Source of the DNA: Legionella beliardensis
Lineage (GTDB): Bacteria; Pseudomonadota; Gammaproteobacteria; Legionellales; Legionellaceae
DNA: 64,000 bases
Assembly (NCBI RefSeq): GCF_900452395.1
Contig: NZ_UGNV01000001.1
Location: 2,777,501-2,841,500, forward strand
Direction: 5' to 3'
Of this stretch, positions 29,622 through 38,374 are shown in pieces. How positions within the stretch are numbered: position 1 is the stretch's first letter; every line of letters starts with the position of its first letter. The position numbers and the translations under genes are program-made. The notes under the pieces are model-generated. The model did no database searches and was not told the origin of the DNA. It saw only the letters and a program-made list of their open reading frames with translations.

Positions 29622-30899
29622 CTAGTAATTGGTACCTTTACAGTTCGTCTCTCTAGTCAATAGCACTGCAATTAAGGCTGCTATTGCTGTTAATGGAAAC
29701 ATCCACATGGCATATTGAAAATCAGCTACGGTATAATGACTATTCATTAAGCCGGCATGATGCTGCATTAATATACCAAATAAGACTTGTCCGATCCCGG
29801 CTCCACCCATAATTAAGACTGAGGCAAAACCCGTGGATGCACCAGTATTATCTTTGGTATTACTTTCAGCAATTAATGGGTAGCTAATCACTTGGGTGCT
29901 AGTAAAAAACCCCAGCGCAAAAAACAAAATGCTTAGCTGTAATTGACTAAGCGCTATGTCCATAAAAAAAGGGATCACTGTCAGGAGCGTGGCTACTGCC
30001 CCTATTATCATTAACGGTTTACGCTTACCCTGATGATCAGACAACCAGCCAACCAAAGGACAACCAATAATGCTGCCGATAAAGATTAAGCTTACAATAT
30101 TACTTGCAGCTAGCTCAGGTACTTTATGAACAACCTCTAAATAGCTTGCACCCCATAATGCACAAAGTACCATGATAGGTAAATTCAGAAAGGAAGTATA
30201 GAAACCTGCTAACCAATTTTGACGGTTTTTGATAGCTAGTAAAAAACTAGTGAAAACATTTTTATGTGAGGTAATTTGTTTTGCTAAGCTTTCATCGGGG
30301 CGGTCTTGAATAATTATCGCAATCCACCCTAATAATAAAGCCCCTATAACACCATCGATTAGTAACGCACTGCGCCAACCATATAAGTCATTTAAGTGAG
30401 CAAATGGCGTGTGCGCCATCATGCCTCCTAAAAATGCCATGGTTACCAACAACCCAATGACAAAGGCTTGCCGCCTTGGCGGAAACCAATTAGAAACCAA
30501 AACCACACAGGATAGAAAACAAAAGGCATTCCCTATACCTGAAAGAAAATGAAAAAAACAAGCCCAAAAAAAAGAATGGGTGATAGCAAAACCAAAAGTG
30601 CCAATAACACATAAAAACATCGCAGCTAAGATAGTCGTTCGTGCGGCGAAGCGATCAAGAATAATGCCTGCAGGCAGCAAAAAAAGAATATCTGCCCATA
30701 AATAAGTACTAGACATCCAACTAATTTGCGCTGCATCTAATTGAAAATCATGACGTAAAGGCTGGTTAATGACATCAAAAATATTGAGCTGAAAGAATTC
30801 ATAAAAGAAAAACAGACCGGCTGATAAACAGACGAGCCATGCCATAATACCACCTCGAGGTAACACTGCCCTCGCATCAATCGTCACTGAATTAGACAA
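29622..30899 (-). CDS. MFS transporter with TTG start
   Basis: This 425-residue major facilitator carrier has GIILDRFAARTTI between TM2 and TM3 and GWLSDHQGKRKPL in the second half. It shares FFYEF, GIGNAFCFL and SNWFPPRRQAF with its neighbour. The start is a TTG at 30899, seven bases after an exact AAGGAG; no in-frame ATG offers a better site. The substrate is unknown. With the deoB-linked carrier it forms a diverged pair. Confidence 0.82.
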   Translation of the reverse strand: MSNSVTIDARAVLPRGGIMAWLVCLSAGLFFFYEFFQLNIFDVINQPLRHDFQLDAAQISWMSSTYLWADILFLLPAGIILDRFAARTTILAAMFLCVIGTFGFAITHSFFWACFFHFLSGIGNAFCFLSCVVLVSNWFPPRRQAFVIGLLVTMAFLGGMMAHTPFAHLNDLYGWRSALLIDGVIGALLLGWIAIIIQDRPDESLAKQITSHKNVFTSFLLAIKNRQNWLAGFYTSFLNLPIMVLCALWGASYLEVVHKVPELAASNIVSLIFIGSIIGCPLVGWLSDHQGKRKPLMIIGAVATLLTVIPFFMDIALSQLQLSILFFALGFFTSTQVISYPLIAESNTKDNTGASTGFASVLIMGGAGIGQVLFGILMQHHAGLMNSHYTVADFQYAMWMFPLTAIAALIAVLLTRETNCKGTNY

Positions 30900-31071
30900 T
30901 TATTACTCCTTAGCATGGACTGCAAAAAATTGCCGAGCATTATAGCAAAGCAGGATTAAACTTGGTATCTTTTTTGAACAAAAAATTTAATCTTTTAAAT
31001 TAAAATTAAGTATCACCAGGCTAGCTATGCATATAGTTTATAGAAAATTTTGCTTTAATTTTCACATCAAT

Positions 31072-31773
31072 TCACTTAAATGGCTCTGTTATGCTGACCA
31101 AAGCAATCAATCGCAATGGTGCCTCAGTCGCGCCTGCAGCTAACATAGGTAGGGCAAGAATATAAGCACCAACAGTTGGTAATTGAGAGGCATTGGCAAT
31201 GTTTTCAATTAAATATTTACCAGCACCTAAAATAGCTTGATGAACAGGGAAACCACTTTCTGGTAAATCAGCGCTTAAGGTATCAATGCCCAGGCCAACA
31301 ATATCTCGCTGCAATAGCAATAAAGCAGCTTCATGAGAAACACAAGGGAAAGACAAATCATTACGATACCGCAAGGGTTCAGGCCAAAAGGCACTCCAGC
31401 CTGTATAAATAAGAACAAATGAGCCTTTTTTAATTTGCCCGTATTGTCTTTCAAATTGCAAAACATCTTCTACAGATAACACATATCGTTCATCTATACC
31501 TGCAGAGACATCAATGACGCAGCAAGGTGCACACAAATCCTCTAATTTTATTAATTCAATCGTCTTGCCATTGCGAACACAATGCGCTGGCGCATCAATA
31601 TGTGTACCAATACCAGCATAATGGTGCATCTTCTGAATTCTAAAAGACACAGAGCTGTCTTCTAAATAATCACTCGTTATTGTCTGAGAAAAACCACAAT
31701 CCCCTTCCCAGCAAGGAACATTCGGTGTGAGTATATGAGTTAGATCAATTAACTGAAAAGGAAAATGACTCAT
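31072..31773 (-). CDS. Cyclase-family metal hydrolase (kynurenine formamidase-like)
   Basis: This 233-residue member of the PF04199 cyclase family has the metal-binding motif GTHIDAPAHC (HxxxD and H) at about 56-65, LIDLTHILTPNVPCW at the start and GLGIDTLSADLP later. Members hydrolyse N-formylkynurenine, isatin or related amides with Mn or Zn. No tryptophan-pathway gene is adjacent, so the exact substrate is open. It faces the alcohol dehydrogenase gene divergently, across 94 bases. Confidence 0.8.
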   Translation of the reverse strand: MSHFPFQLIDLTHILTPNVPCWEGDCGFSQTITSDYLEDSSVSFRIQKMHHYAGIGTHIDAPAHCVRNGKTIELIKLEDLCAPCCVIDVSAGIDERYVLSVEDVLQFERQYGQIKKGSFVLIYTGWSAFWPEPLRYRNDLSFPCVSHEAALLLLQRDIVGLGIDTLSADLPESGFPVHQAILGAGKYLIENIANASQLPTVGAYILALPMLAAGATEAPLRLIALVSITEPFK

Positions 31774-31867
31774 ACGGCTTCTCTAGCTGCTATTGAGTTA
31801 GCTCTATTGTAGCAAAGACTGCGTTTATGACTTATAGTCTTTAGAGAATAATTTATAAAGGATGGTT

Positions 31868-32920
31868 ATGATAACAGCAAAAGGCTATGCAGCGCAGGAA
31901 GCTAAAGCACCTTTAACACCATTTTCTTTTGAGCGTCGTGATGTTGGTGATAAAGATGTTTTAATTGATATTCATTATTGTGGAATTTGTCATTCCGATA
32001 TTCATCAAGCACGCGAAGAATGGGGACCAGCTCTATTTCCTATGGTTCCCGGACATGAAATTGTTGGCATAGTTTCAAAAGTTGGCCCTGAGGTTACGAA
32101 GTTTAAGGCAGGGGATATAGTCGGCGTAGGTTGCTTTGTAGACTCATGCCGTCGTTGTGAACCTTGTACTAAGCATCTAGAGCAATTCTGTGCTGAAACG
32201 CCAACAACTACTTATAATTGTATGGAGCGTGATGGTAGCAAACTGACGCAAGGCGGTTATTCAACTTGCATCGTAACTAATGAAGACTTTGTGCTACATA
32301 TACCTGATAATCTTTCTATGGCAGGTGCAGCCCCCTTATTATGCGCCGGCATTACTCTCTATTCTCCTTTAAAGCATTGGCAAGCAGGACCTAATAAAAA
32401 AGTCGCTATCGTTGGCTTAGGTGGTTTAGGGCATATGGGCATTAAGCTTGCTCATGCGATGCAAGCAGAGGTCTCTGTTTTAAGCCATTCACCCTCTAAA
32501 GAAGAAGATGCAAAACGTCTAGGTGCTGATAAATTTTTTGCGTTAAATAGCGAACAAGCCTTTCGAAATTTACATAATTCCTACGATTTAATTATTAATA
32601 CCGTGTCAGCCCCTCTTGATTGGAATAAATATTTACAGTTGTTAAAGCTCGATGGCGCAATGGTTGTTGTTGGCGTGCCTGAGCGCAACATTCCTATTAG
32701 CGCGGCTACCTTAATTTCAAATCGTCGCAGTTTATCGGGTTCTTTAGTTGGCGGTATTCAAGAAACACAAGAAATGTTGGATTTCTGCAGTAAGCATAAT
32801 ATAACTGCCGATATTGAAATTATTCCGATTCAGCAAGTAAACGAAGCTTATGAGCGTGTTCTCAAAAGCGACGTTCGTTATCGTTTTGTCATTGATATTG
32901 CATCTCTTAAAAATACTTAA
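31868..32920 (+). CDS. Zinc-dependent alcohol dehydrogenase (YahK/CAD type)
   Basis: This NAD(P)-dependent medium-chain dehydrogenase reduces aldehydes, or oxidises alcohols. The catalytic zinc site is CGICHSDIH near residue 35 and GHEIVG; the structural zinc cysteines are in SCRRCEPCTKHLEQFC; the cofactor loop is GLGGLGHMGIKLA. The length near 350 fits cinnamyl-alcohol dehydrogenase-like enzymes such as YahK. I prefer the ATG at 31868, which has AAAGG six bases away. The ATG at 31862 lies too close to that site. Confidence 0.88.
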   Translation: MITAKGYAAQEAKAPLTPFSFERRDVGDKDVLIDIHYCGICHSDIHQAREEWGPALFPMVPGHEIVGIVSKVGPEVTKFKAGDIVGVGCFVDSCRRCEPCTKHLEQFCAETPTTTYNCMERDGSKLTQGGYSTCIVTNEDFVLHIPDNLSMAGAAPLLCAGITLYSPLKHWQAGPNKKVAIVGLGGLGHMGIKLAHAMQAEVSVLSHSPSKEEDAKRLGADKFFALNSEQAFRNLHNSYDLIINTVSAPLDWNKYLQLLKLDGAMVVVGVPERNIPISAATLISNRRSLSGSLVGGIQETQEMLDFCSKHNITADIEIIPIQQVNEAYERVLKSDVRYRFVIDIASLKNT

Positions 32921-32930
32921 AAAAAACCAT

Positions 32931-34193
32931 TCATTTAGCCGCAAGTAATTCGTTGTTAGCTTGCGGCCTTGCAAAAGCCAATGACATGAACGCCAAGCAA
33001 GTCACTACCAAAAGGTAGAACGCTGGTGCAGTTTTAATCTGGCTATAATAAATAAGGGAAAATGAAATAAACGGCGTAAAACCACCAAAAAAAGCAAAGC
33101 CTAAATTGTAACTAACCGCTATTCCGCTATAACGAATCTTTGTGGGAAATAGTTGACTTAAAAAACTTGGAATTGTACCTGCTGAAAAGCCCATTAATAA
33201 GGCACTTAATAGCAGCGCTATCATATAAAATTGTGGAAAATAAACGTAAATAGCAAAAATAGGATAAGCAAATAATGCTAATAACAAACAAAGCACTAAA
33301 ATTAATTTTTTAGTATCAAAATAATCAGTCAAAAAACCAAAAAATAAGGATAAGCAAGAACCCAATGTCACTGCCGCTGTGCGCTCCCAGAGATACGTCG
33401 TTGCCGGTAAATTTAATACATCCGTAAAATAAGCAGGAATAAATAAAAAAAGAACTGTTACAATCGCGGCACATAACGCGGTAATTAAAGCACCATTGAT
33501 AGCATTTTTACCCTGCTGTCTTATTACCGTTACCAGAGGAAACCTCTCGATATTCTTTTCAACAGCCTGAAATTGTGTAGACTCCCGTAATTTTCGTCTC
33601 ATAGTATAACTTAGTAATCCGAGCATGCCTCCAATAATAAAAGGAAGCCGAAAGCCATAAGCTTGCATTTGCATATCAGTCAGCATACTAACCACCAAAG
33701 CATGCACAACTGACCCAACAACGATTCCCATCGTTAATGCACAAAAAATAATCCCACAAGCTAACCCTTTTTGCTCAGGAATAGATTCACTAACATAGGT
33801 AATTGCCCCAGGTATTTCGCCGCCAATGGAAATTCCTTGTAAAATACGACAAGCCAATACTATGATTGGTGCAGCAATTCCTATTTGACTGTAAGCAGGC
33901 GTACAACCTATACCCAATGTTGCGATAGCCATTAATAAAATAGATACAGTAAACGTACTTTTACGCCCTATACGATCACCAAAATGCCCAAAAATAATAC
34001 CTCCTAGTGGCCGCACAAGGTAGCCAATTGCAAAGGTCGCAAATGTGAGCATTAAACTAAGAAGGGGACGTGTTACAGGAAAAAAAGTATGCGCTAAATA
34101 GCTGGCAAAAAGAGCATAAATGATAAAATCATAAAACTCTAAAACGCCACCTAAGCTAGAAAGAAATAATAGTTTTTTTTGACTGCTCGTCAT
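32931..34193 (-). CDS. MHS-family metabolite/proton symporter (ProP-like)
   Basis: This 420-residue MFS carrier of the metabolite:H+ symporter group has the motif GIIFGHFGDRIGRKSTF, then LARCRILQGISIGGEIPGA-like residues (seen as ACRILQGISIGGE) and the second-half GFLTDYFDTKKLI. Members import osmolytes such as proline/betaine or organic acids. The ATG follows AAGGA. It ends 11 bases from the convergent alcohol dehydrogenase gene. Confidence 0.85.
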   Translation of the reverse strand: MTSSQKKLLFLSSLGGVLEFYDFIIYALFASYLAHTFFPVTRPLLSLMLTFATFAIGYLVRPLGGIIFGHFGDRIGRKSTFTVSILLMAIATLGIGCTPAYSQIGIAAPIIVLACRILQGISIGGEIPGAITYVSESIPEQKGLACGIIFCALTMGIVVGSVVHALVVSMLTDMQMQAYGFRLPFIIGGMLGLLSYTMRRKLRESTQFQAVEKNIERFPLVTVIRQQGKNAINGALITALCAAIVTVLFLFIPAYFTDVLNLPATTYLWERTAAVTLGSCLSLFFGFLTDYFDTKKLILVLCLLLALFAYPIFAIYVYFPQFYMIALLLSALLMGFSAGTIPSFLSQLFPTKIRYSGIAVSYNLGFAFFGGFTPFISFSLIYYSQIKTAPAFYLLVVTCLAFMSLAFARPQANNELLAAK

Positions 34194-34267
34194 AAAATCC
34201 TTTTTGTTATTTGTCTAAAATCTAAGCCTATCTGTGTTTAATAAAGATAGGCTAGCATATGCATCCT

Positions 34268-35404
34268 TCAACTGGATAAATTCCAAGCTGGAACAGGTAT
34301 AAACTGTTTTATTTTAGAATCAATTAAATTATGAGCTATGACAACTAGTACAATTACAAGAAAAATAATATAGCGATTTAAGAAATACAGCAGCCCTCTA
34401 TTTTGCTGTTCAATGACGTATTGATTAGTTAGCCAGCCAGATATAGCAAGGCAAACTGGCAAATACATTAAAGTAATAATTTCAGCAAAAATACGTGTTT
34501 CAGCAACTAATCCTGCGCCTAATAGCCCTAAAAAATAGGCAAAAGTAATGTACCGAATAGACCTATATTTTAAAGGAATGTAATCATAAAATAAAAACCA
34601 AAATAGTGTAATCCCAGCAAAAGCAAACACAAACATCAATATATTTTGATCAGCAATAAGCCATTGCATATTCCGTGAGAAATTAGTTTTCGACGTATTA
34701 TAAATGTACCACTGTATATAAGATCTTGGTAAATTCATAGTTAGAAAAAAAGTCCATAATCGCGCTAATATGTAAGCAAACAAACTAGACAAAAAAGGAA
34801 GTAACAAGTTAGGCGTTTGTTTCCAAGAGCGAAAGTGCAAGGCTGGAATTAATAAGACAAGTAAAATACTGCTTTCACGATTTAAGGTAGCAAAAAAAAT
34901 ACAAACTGTTAACCAAAACCATTGGCGTTTTAAACATAAATAAAAACCTAAGAACATAAAAAATAACGTTGACGTATCATACGGATAAAAAATGGCCGCC
35001 ACGCCGCCATACGTAAAACGATAATTGATGACTGTATAGAGAGGTAGTAACAGAAAAAAGAGCCAACTTAAGAGGAGTGCCACTTTTTTATTAAACTCCA
35101 ACTCAAGCAGTTTTTTTAAAGTAAAAAAAGTTAAAATGACAAACACAAATTCTAATATAATAAAAATTTCATCCGTTTGCAGTGAAACAATCTTTTTTAG
35201 AGAACGCGCTAAAAATGGCACGAATTGGCGCTGGGCAAAAGGAAGAGGTGCTGTGAAATTCATCCAACTGTCAAGAAGCACTTCAAAATAAATGCCAGTT
35301 AACATAATATGCATATAGGTATAAGCTAATAGTAAAACGATAGTAGTAAACCAGCATTTATAATTAAAAACTTCTTTATTTAACGCATCCTTAGTTTCAA
35401 CCAT
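34268..35404 (-). CDS. Polytopic membrane protein, possibly GT-C-like
   Basis: I do not recognise a named family. About nine or ten hydrophobic helices span most of 378 residues. Short polar motifs include YRFTYGGVAAIFYPYD and ATLNRESS; the latter recalls the NRET segment of bacterial polyprenol-dependent sugar transferases (GT-C fold), which is suggestive only. I use the ATG at 35404 instead of an in-frame TTG at 35416. It is a solitary gene, divergent from the alsS operon. Confidence 0.6.
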   Translation of the reverse strand: MVETKDALNKEVFNYKCWFTTIVLLLAYTYMHIMLTGIYFEVLLDSWMNFTAPLPFAQRQFVPFLARSLKKIVSLQTDEIFIILEFVFVILTFFTLKKLLELEFNKKVALLLSWLFFLLLPLYTVINYRFTYGGVAAIFYPYDTSTLFFMFLGFYLCLKRQWFWLTVCIFFATLNRESSILLVLLIPALHFRSWKQTPNLLLPFLSSLFAYILARLWTFFLTMNLPRSYIQWYIYNTSKTNFSRNMQWLIADQNILMFVFAFAGITLFWFLFYDYIPLKYRSIRYITFAYFLGLLGAGLVAETRIFAEIITLMYLPVCLAISGWLTNQYVIEQQNRGLLYFLNRYIIFLVIVLVVIAHNLIDSKIKQFIPVPAWNLSS

Positions 35405-35649
35405 ACAATTTCTCAATTCTTTATTAGCAACAAGGTAAACTTCTCATAGAAATTAGCATCTTTTTAAAAAAAATTATATTTTTTATTTTCAGTTAACATT
35501 TTGTCCTGAAGAAAATAAATTAGCGGCTAATAACAACCAATTTCTCATTCTCTCTATGCCTTTTAATTGAGTAAAATTAATACTATTTTTAACACTAGAG
35601 ATTATTATGGTTTATAGTTTGGATAAGAGATCCTTGCTAAGGAAGTAAT

Positions 35650-37296
35650 ATGAATGGTGCAGAGCTCGTTGTAAAATGCCTCGAAGCTCACAACGTTGAG
35701 TATATATTTGGCTTACCTGGTGCAAAAGTAGATGGTATTTTTAATGCCTTGCTTGATTCAAAAATTAGACTCATCTTGTGCCGCCATGAACAAAATGCGG
35801 CTTTTATGGCTGCAGCTTACGGGAGGCTTACGCAAAAACCAGGTGTTGTACTTGTTACCTCAGGACCTGGGGTAGCTAATCTTGCGACAGGTTTGTTAAC
35901 TGCAACGACAGAGGGCGATCCTGTGGTTGCTATTGGGGGTAATGTCTCGCGTGCTATGCGCTTTAAAACGTCTCATCAATCGGCCGAAAATGCTAAATTA
36001 ATGGATGCTGTTACCAAATACAGTGTTGAAGCCATGAGCGCAAGTAACATTGCAGAAATGATTGCGATGGCATTTAAACATGCAATCATGCCTCGAGCTG
36101 GTGCCTGTTTTATTAGTTTCCCGCAAGATGTATTACAAGAAACAGTAGCAGAAACCGTGATTGCGCCACAAGCTGAGCCTGAAATAGTATTGGCTTGTGA
36201 AAGTACGATTAAAAAAGTAGCCGATGTCATTGCCAAAGCGAAACTACCCGTTCTCTTCTTAGGTGAAGAAGCAAGTCAACCTAAAAATACCCAAGCAATT
36301 CGTGACCTTTTGACCCAAACAAAATTTGCCACCGTCAGTACTTATCAAGGTGCAGGCGTCATATCACGAGCGCTTTTTCCCTGTTTTGCCGGCCGAGTTG
36401 GGCTATTTTGCAATCAGCCAGGCGATCAACTGCTTAAAAAAGCTGATGTAATCATTACTATTGGTTATAACCCCGTTGAATATGATCCAGAAGTTTGGAA
36501 CCCTAAAGCTGACAAAATCATTTTGCATATTGATGCTGTTTCACCCGAAATACACTATAGCTATCAGCCACGTTATGAGATCTTAGGCTGTATTGCGAGT
36601 AATATTTTATTACTTAAAAAGGCGCTGGCTGAGTTAAAAATAACTGGCGATATTACGCATGCCGAAACCTACCATAAAGCACTTAATGACAAAATTGCCC
36701 AAGGTAAAAGTAAAAAAGAGTTTCCAATTCATCCGCTACGATTTATTTACGAGTTACGTCAATATTTAGACGACGGCACCATCGTCACCTGCGATATTGG
36801 CACCGTCTACATGTGGATGGCTCGCTATTTTTTATCCTATCAACCCCATCATTTAATGTTTAGTAATGGGCAGCAAACATTAGGCGTTGGTCTGCCGTGG
36901 GCAATGGCAGCAAAACTTGCTTTTCCTGATAAAAAAGTCATTTCAATTTCAGGGGATGGTGGGTTTTTATTTTCAGCACAAGAATTAGAGACAGCCATCC
37001 GAGAAAAACTTAAGTTTGTGCATTTTGTTTGGCGCGATGGTAGTTATAACATGGTTTTAGAACAAGAAATGATGAAATATAACCGTGTCAGTGGCGTCAA
37101 TTTTGGGCATGTTAATTTAATTGATTTTGCTAAAGCCTTTGGCGCCAAAGGTTATGAGCTTAAAAGCGCCGATGATCTTATTCCTATATTAAAAGAGGCT
37201 GAAAAACAGACTGTACCAGTTCTTATCGATGTACCTATTGATTATCGTGATAATCCAGAGCTTTTTGCTATTGTCAATTCAGATGCAATTCATTAG
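35650..37296 (+). CDS. alsS: Acetolactate synthase, catabolic (AlsS) type
   Basis: This ThDP-dependent enzyme condenses two pyruvates to acetolactate. Its 548 residues include the catalytic glutamate in LCRHEQNAAFMAAAYGR, VTSGPGVANL, and the ThDP/Mg motif SGDGGFLFSAQELETA followed by DGSYNM. It has the length and residues of the FAD-independent catabolic form, with no regulatory small subunit beside it. It is the first gene of a three-gene operon (gaps of 9 and 11 bases). No acetolactate decarboxylase is present, so the product fate is unclear. AAGGAA precedes the ATG. Confidence 0.85.
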   Translation: MNGAELVVKCLEAHNVEYIFGLPGAKVDGIFNALLDSKIRLILCRHEQNAAFMAAAYGRLTQKPGVVLVTSGPGVANLATGLLTATTEGDPVVAIGGNVSRAMRFKTSHQSAENAKLMDAVTKYSVEAMSASNIAEMIAMAFKHAIMPRAGACFISFPQDVLQETVAETVIAPQAEPEIVLACESTIKKVADVIAKAKLPVLFLGEEASQPKNTQAIRDLLTQTKFATVSTYQGAGVISRALFPCFAGRVGLFCNQPGDQLLKKADVIITIGYNPVEYDPEVWNPKADKIILHIDAVSPEIHYSYQPRYEILGCIASNILLLKKALAELKITGDITHAETYHKALNDKIAQGKSKKEFPIHPLRFIYELRQYLDDGTIVTCDIGTVYMWMARYFLSYQPHHLMFSNGQQTLGVGLPWAMAAKLAFPDKKVISISGDGGFLFSAQELETAIREKLKFVHFVWRDGSYNMVLEQEMMKYNRVSGVNFGHVNLIDFAKAFGAKGYELKSADDLIPILKEAEKQTVPVLIDVPIDYRDNPELFAIVNSDAIH

Positions 37297-37305
37297 GAGA
37301 ACAAC

Positions 37306-37758
37306 ATGACGACTGCAATTGCTTGGCTAGTTTTACGCATCGTGTTTGCTGGTTTTTTTCTGTATCCTATTTATGGCTTCTTGCAAAACTGGGCAGCAGC
37401 CAAACAGACAGCTTTATTACTTTACCCTCGCTATGGCGATTTTCAAGCCATACTTATGATTATTGTCATGATAGTAATTAGCATCTCTATACTCTTTGGT
37501 ATTTATGGACATATTGGTGGCTTAATTGCCCTTATTTACTGTTTGCTTGGCATCCGTGTGCATTTAGCGCTCGCTCATCAATTAAATACCGCTCAGCTTT
37601 CCAATCAAGCAACCGCCGCTGACCAGGCTGTTTTAACTGAAGCAGCAGCAATTGGTAGCGTTGGGCATGTGACCTCCGCGCAAAAAAATTTAGTCATTGC
37701 CGCTATTTCATTTTTTTTCATGCTCTTAGGAACAGGGCCGTTTAGCATGACCGGTTAA
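37306..37758 (+). CDS. DoxX-like membrane protein
   Basis: This is a 150-residue protein with four hydrophobic helices, the first at about 6-26 (LRIVFAGFFLYPIYGFLQNW), in the manner of DoxX/DoxD-type small membrane subunits. Its position between alsS and a carboxymuconolactone decarboxylase-like gene, with very short gaps, shows cotranscription. In archaea and many bacteria DoxX proteins associate with thiosulfate:quinone or redox functions. A link to detoxification of reactive oxygen or acid is inference only. Confidence 0.65.
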   Translation: MTTAIAWLVLRIVFAGFFLYPIYGFLQNWAAAKQTALLLYPRYGDFQAILMIIVMIVISISILFGIYGHIGGLIALIYCLLGIRVHLALAHQLNTAQLSNQATAADQAVLTEAAAIGSVGHVTSAQKNLVIAAISFFFMLLGTGPFSMTG

Positions 37759-37769
37759 GGAGAAATAAT

Positions 37770-38141
37770 ATGAATCGCTATGAAAAAGGGATGGAAGTAT
37801 TACGGGAGCACTTAGGTAGAGAAAAGGCAGATGAATACATTAAGACAATTAGTGAAATTGCGCCCTTTTTTGCTAAAGTAAATGTGGAATTTCCTTTTGG
37901 CGATTTATATGCGCATGAAAGTTCGCTTGATCAAAAAACAAGGGAACTAGCTACTATTGCGGCCTTAACCGTACTAGGTTATGCCCTTCCCCAACTAAAA
38001 TTACATATAAAAGCTGCTTTAAATTGTGGGGCAACTAAAGAAGAAATTGTCGAGATTATTACGCAAATGATCGCTTATTGCGGTTTTCCAGCAGCCACAA
38101 ATGCTATTTTGGTAGCCAGGGATGTTTTCATGGCGCCTTAA
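37770..38141 (+). CDS. Carboxymuconolactone decarboxylase family protein
   Basis: This 123-residue all-helical protein of the AhpD/CMD superfamily has the core motif QLKLHIKAALNCGATKEEI with the conserved His and Cys, and TQMIAYCGFPAATNA. It lacks the CxxC of AhpD peroxidases, so it is nearer to the gamma-carboxymuconolactone decarboxylase branch. No other protocatechuate pathway gene is near, so this name is a family label only. It is the last gene of the alsS operon and is followed by the nested palindrome. Confidence 0.78.
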   Translation: MNRYEKGMEVLREHLGREKADEYIKTISEIAPFFAKVNVEFPFGDLYAHESSLDQKTRELATIAALTVLGYALPQLKLHIKAALNCGATKEEIVEIITQMIAYCGFPAATNAILVARDVFMAP

Positions 38142-38176
38142 ATAACTATCTCTTGTTAATAAGAATCTACAATAGA

Positions 38177-38282
38177 GCAAGAATCTTATGGGGTTTGTGT
38201 TTTAAACCGTTGCGCACATGGATGTGCGCACCGATCGCAGGAAGCGGCTTCGTTTAAAACACAAACCCCATAAGGTTCTTGC
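38177..38282. repeat. Nested palindromic element
   Basis: The outer arms of 31 bases (38177-38207 and 38252-38282) match at 30 positions. An inner perfect 9-bp stem (38211-38219 with 38222-38230) has GG as loop and CATGGATG as tip. The same two-storey design is found at 11740-11820. It could act as a transcription terminator after the alsS operon or be a mobile palindrome. Confidence 0.75.
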
Positions 38283-38374
38283 GGGCCACCTGTACAAATA
38301 TAGCCAATTTAGCTAAATAGCGGGACAAAATTGTACTTCTGGTGGACTTCGCTATAAACATGATATTAAATCAA

